NCBI GenBank assembly: GCA_029975165.1
Contig: JARKPR010000078.1
Span: 1-64,000 of the forward strand
DNA from: Selenomonadales bacterium
GTDB lineage: Bacteria; Bacillota; Negativicutes; Sporomusales; UBA7701
Direction: 5' to 3'
Length of the DNA stretch: 64,000 nt
Part shown: positions 61,485-64,000 of the stretch, one piece after another
How positions within the stretch are numbered: position 1 is the first letter of the stretch
How the letters are laid out: each line of letters begins with the position of its first letter
The notes under the pieces: generated by a model
What the model was told of the DNA's origin: nothing
The model's input: only the letters and a program-made list of their open reading frames with translations
Database searches by the model: none
Position numbers and translations under genes: made by a program

Positions 61485-62786
61485 TTACCCCAGCTTCTTT
61501 CCAAAAAACCCCGTCATGCCGGCCTCCGCAACCCGCTTCTGAATCGCCGCCACATCGGTCGTGTACAGGTTCTTCTCCTTCATGCGCTCGAAATACACCG
61601 ACCCCGAGAAGGTATACTTCTTCGTCAGCCCCTCCTTGGTCTGCATGCTCGTGCGCACGAAGGCGATGGCGTCGCCGCAGGCCAGGCTGTCGGGGATCTT
61701 GGCCGGCGCCTGCCCGAAGGCCGCCCGCGCCGCGTTGTGCCCGGCCAGCGTGCCGGTGATGATCGCCTCGGTATGGCCGACAAGCAGCCCGGCCTTCTCG
61801 CCGCCGCAGAAAACGTTGTCCAGCCCCTCCACCTTGAGGGTGTCGTCCCGCGGCAGCATCCCGAGATAGCGCATCGAGTTGCCGATGCCGCCCGAATAGG
61901 GGTCCTCGAAACGGGCGTTCTCGAAGCCGGGAATCTGGCGGAGGATGTCGAGCGGGTAATAGGCGCTCATCAGCTTGGCGTGGCCGGTGTCGAGCAGGAC
62001 GACATTCTCGGCGAACTCCTTCAGCGCGTATTGCTGGCAGGCTTTCTGGCCGAGCGACTCCATGCTCTTGCGCAGGCTGGGCGGGATGGGCACCACCACC
62101 ACCCCCGTACGGTCGAGCTGCTCGTGGATCTCCTTGGCCAGCGAATCCTTGTGCAGCTTGCACGAACCGCTCATCGCCCCCAGCGTCCCGTCGGCCTTCT
62201 GGCCCAGGATCTCCGGCACTCCGGCCTTGGCGGCGATCGAGAACCGCGGCCCGAACGTCGGACAGCGGTAGATGCACATCGCGCAGCCGTTGCCGTACTT
62301 CATGCAGTTGCCCTGCGGCCCGGCCGTGCCGGCCGCGTCCACGAACACGTCGCCCGCGGCCACGACATCGGGCTCGCCGTGGTGGCCCTCGCCGATCACC
62401 TTCGTTATCCTGGCGCCGTCCTTCTCGATATCCTTCACCCGGCAGTAGATATGCAGCTTGACCCCCGCCCCCTCCACCGCCTTGCGCACCGCCGGCTCGA
62501 TCAGCGCCACGTCGTACAGCGTGGCGTGCTTGTGGCCGGGGAACTCGATATTCTTATGGCGGGCGTTCGCGTCCGCCACCTGGAATAAATCGCCGCCGCC
62601 CATCGCGATCATTTCCTCGGTCGCGGGAAAACGGCCGTTGTTGCGCATGATGCCGCCCACCAGCCCCGTTCCCAGCAGCATATCGGCCCGTTCGAACAAC
62701 TCCACGTCGCAGCCGGCCTTGCGGGCCGCCAGCGCCGCCGCCGAGCCGGCCCAGCCGCCGCCGACGATTACGACCTTCTTAGCCAT
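61485..62786 (-). CDS. FAD-dependent oxidoreductase (GidA/TrmFO-like fold)
   Basis: 433 residues from ATG 62786 after AAGGAGGTAAGG. Dinucleotide-binding motif VVIVGGGWAGSAAALAARKAG, a second contact GDVFVDAAGTAGPQG, and the FAD end motif VFCGGEKAGLLVGHTEAIIT. Cysteines CAMCIYRC in the middle could bind a metal or cluster. It is translated 17 bases after the PLP enzyme gene, so the two form an operon. The reaction is unknown; it may be an aminoacid-related oxidation given its PLP partner. Confidence 0.8.
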   Translation of the reverse strand: MAKKVVIVGGGWAGSAAALAARKAGCDVELFERADMLLGTGLVGGIMRNNGRFPATEEMIAMGGGDLFQVADANARHKNIEFPGHKHATLYDVALIEPAVRKAVEGAGVKLHIYCRVKDIEKDGARITKVIGEGHHGEPDVVAAGDVFVDAAGTAGPQGNCMKYGNGCAMCIYRCPTFGPRFSIAAKAGVPEILGQKADGTLGAMSGSCKLHKDSLAKEIHEQLDRTGVVVVPIPPSLRKSMESLGQKACQQYALKEFAENVVLLDTGHAKLMSAYYPLDILRQIPGFENARFEDPYSGGIGNSMRYLGMLPRDDTLKVEGLDNVFCGGEKAGLLVGHTEAIITGTLAGHNAARAAFGQAPAKIPDSLACGDAIAFVRTSMQTKEGLTKKYTFSGSVYFERMKEKNLYTTDVAAIQKRVAEAGMTGFFGKKLG

Positions 62787-62803
62787 ATCCTTACCTCCTT
62801 CCG

Positions 62804-64000
62804 TCAAATCATGCCGACGTACTTGGCCACGATCTCCATCAGCCTAACCTGCGCCTTGAGGCCGTAGCGGAACACGTCCTTGAGCAGGTTGCCCTTGCTG
62901 TCGGTCGTCGCCAGGTCGGGTGAGATGTAGATGTTGCCGTCGTAGGCCACCGTCGGGATGACGCCCATCTGGGCCATGCCGGTCTGGAAGATGTTCGTGC
63001 CGGAATACATGTCTTCGATCGCGAAGATCGGCAGTCCCAGCTCGCCGTCCTTCCAGGTGCCCTCGTAGTTGACCTCGACGGCGCGGGAGTTGTACGACTT
63101 GGTGATGATCAGCCCCGCCTTGATGGCCGGATGGATCTTGTCGAACTCTTCCTTGACCACGTCATACAGATCGTCGACCGACTTGGTGTATACGGACGGA
63201 TTGTCGCGCAGCACCTTCAGGGCCTGGATCTGGGTGGCCAGCGCCTCCTTGCCGGGGTCGAAAGTCACGTACGCCGCCTTGCCGTAAGAAGCAGTCGTGC
63301 CCCAACGGTCGCCGTGCATGCCCATCGCCCGGCGGATGGGGACCATCACGTCCTCCTTGCCGATGATCAGTCCGCTCGTCGCTGCGCCGCTCGCCTTGTC
63401 CATCGAATAGATGATGACGTCGGCGCCCGACTTGCGGATATCGTGGCCGATGCCCGGCACGCCCCAGGCGTTGTCGAGCACATAGGGGATATTATACTCC
63501 TTGCACAGCTTGGCGTACAGCTTCTGCAACAGCGGCGTGCCGTCCTTGTCCTTGACGGCGTAACCGTAGCCCGGCGTCTCGTAGGCCAGCGACGTCATGC
63601 CGGTCAGCATGCTGGCGTGCCGCTCAGCGACCTTCTTCATCGCCTCATAGGTCGCCTCCGGCTCCACCTTCGTCAAGAGCGGCACCGGATGGAACTTTAT
63701 GCCGTGGACGGGGTAGCAGGCGCCGACCAGCGGCACGATCAGCGTGTCGAGGTTGTTCTGGCGCTTGCCGTAGAAGCCCAGCTCGCCGGGCGTCGAGCCG
63801 CGGTCGGCGATGATGTCCTTGTACTTGCCGGGGAACGGCCGGCCGTAGCCGCCCTGGTGGTGGAAATGCTTCTCCAGCGGCGCGATGTAGCGGGCGCGGT
63901 AATTGTCGCCCCGCCCGAGGGCCGGCGGCGTGAACAGGGAATCGAACGCCACCCACAGGCCGGCCTCGCACGTACTGGTCGGCGCGGCGTCGTACTCGTC
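62804..64000 (-). CDS. PLP-dependent enzyme of the aminotransferase fold, 5' end outside the window
   Basis: The frame is open to the last base, so the N-terminus is missing. The visible 399 residues have the fold-type I pattern: an Asp for PLP in IPYVLDNAWGVPGIG, and the probable Schiff-base Lys in IIYSMDKASGAATSGLII. A GMHGDRWGTTASYGKAAYVT segment follows. It resembles class V aminotransferase/SelA-like enzymes, but substrate and exact family were not identified. It is upstream of the FAD oxidoreductase in the same operon. Confidence 0.75.
   Translation of the reverse strand, partial: DEYDAAPTSTCEAGLWVAFDSLFTPPALGRGDNYRARYIAPLEKHFHHQGGYGRPFPGKYKDIIADRGSTPGELGFYGKRQNNLDTLIVPLVGACYPVHGIKFHPVPLLTKVEPEATYEAMKKVAERHASMLTGMTSLAYETPGYGYAVKDKDGTPLLQKLYAKLCKEYNIPYVLDNAWGVPGIGHDIRKSGADVIIYSMDKASGAATSGLIIGKEDVMVPIRRAMGMHGDRWGTTASYGKAAYVTFDPGKEALATQIQALKVLRDNPSVYTKSVDDLYDVVKEEFDKIHPAIKAGLIITKSYNSRAVEVNYEGTWKDGELGLPIFAIEDMYSGTNIFQTGMAQMGVIPTVAYDGNIYISPDLATTDSKGNLLKDVFRYGLKAQVRLMEIVAKYVGMI

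Overview
The window looks like chromosomal DNA of a GC-rich Bacillota, most plausibly a Negativicutes/Sporomusa-like anaerobe. This is inferred from the order leuS-comEA-comEC, a T-box leader before leuS, a ferredoxin-containing electron-transfer flavoprotein with an acyl-CoA dehydrogenase, and strong GGAGG ribosome binding sites. No rRNA, tRNA or CRISPR array was seen.

The dominant feature is a 36.6-kb Tn7-like transposon (2658-39275) inserted in the competence gene comEC. It has perfect 16-bp terminal inverted repeats, a 5-bp target duplication (gcgta at 2653-2657 and 39276-39280), three spaced TnsB-like sites at one end and three tandem 19-bp sites at the other. Removing the element and one copy of the duplication restores an uninterrupted 785-codon comEC. 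The transposition operon tnsA-tnsB-tnsC-tnsD-tniQ, followed by a small WYL-like gene, lies in the middle of the element (19.1-26.9 kb) rather than at one end.

Cargo left of the tns genes: a giant DUF4011-helicase-Vsr-type nuclease (2.9-8.5 kb); an orphan gene; an IS110-family insertion; two small proteins; an XRE repressor/ImmA peptidase pair followed by a ubiquitin-like conjugation cassette (Ubl, E2-like, JAB deubiquitinase, E1-like; 13.2-16.0 kb); a Ser/Thr kinase with an RNase-H-like partner; and a GNAT-like protein with a small acidic partner. Cargo right of the tns genes: an ECF-sigma/small protein/ImmA regulatory cluster; a sce7725/sce7726-like pair; a coiled-coil membrane protein; a Phd-like antitoxin fragment; and a complete His-Xaa-Ser radical-SAM system (hxsD-hxsB-hxsC-hxsA) next to the right end. 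The island therefore reads as a defence and peptide-modification island. Its cargo is visibly less GC-rich than the flanking chromosome and differs from module to module.

Outside the island, the left flank holds the end of an HtrA-type protease gene and a dispersed repeat. The right flank holds comEA, leuS with its T-box, a tartrate/D-malate dehydrogenase, a MASE3 histidine kinase next to an HD-GYP protein, a MarR regulator, and an acyl-CoA operon (acyl-CoA dehydrogenase, a 4-hydroxybutyryl-CoA dehydratase-like protein, ferredoxin-EtfA and EtfB). Further on are a methyltransferase, a sirtuin, a 3-hydroxyacyl-CoA dehydrogenase, a LarA-family racemase, a PdxA-family dehydrogenase, a phosphoesterase with a DUF2164 protein, a P-loop protein, an FAD oxidoreductase and a PLP enzyme cut by the window edge.
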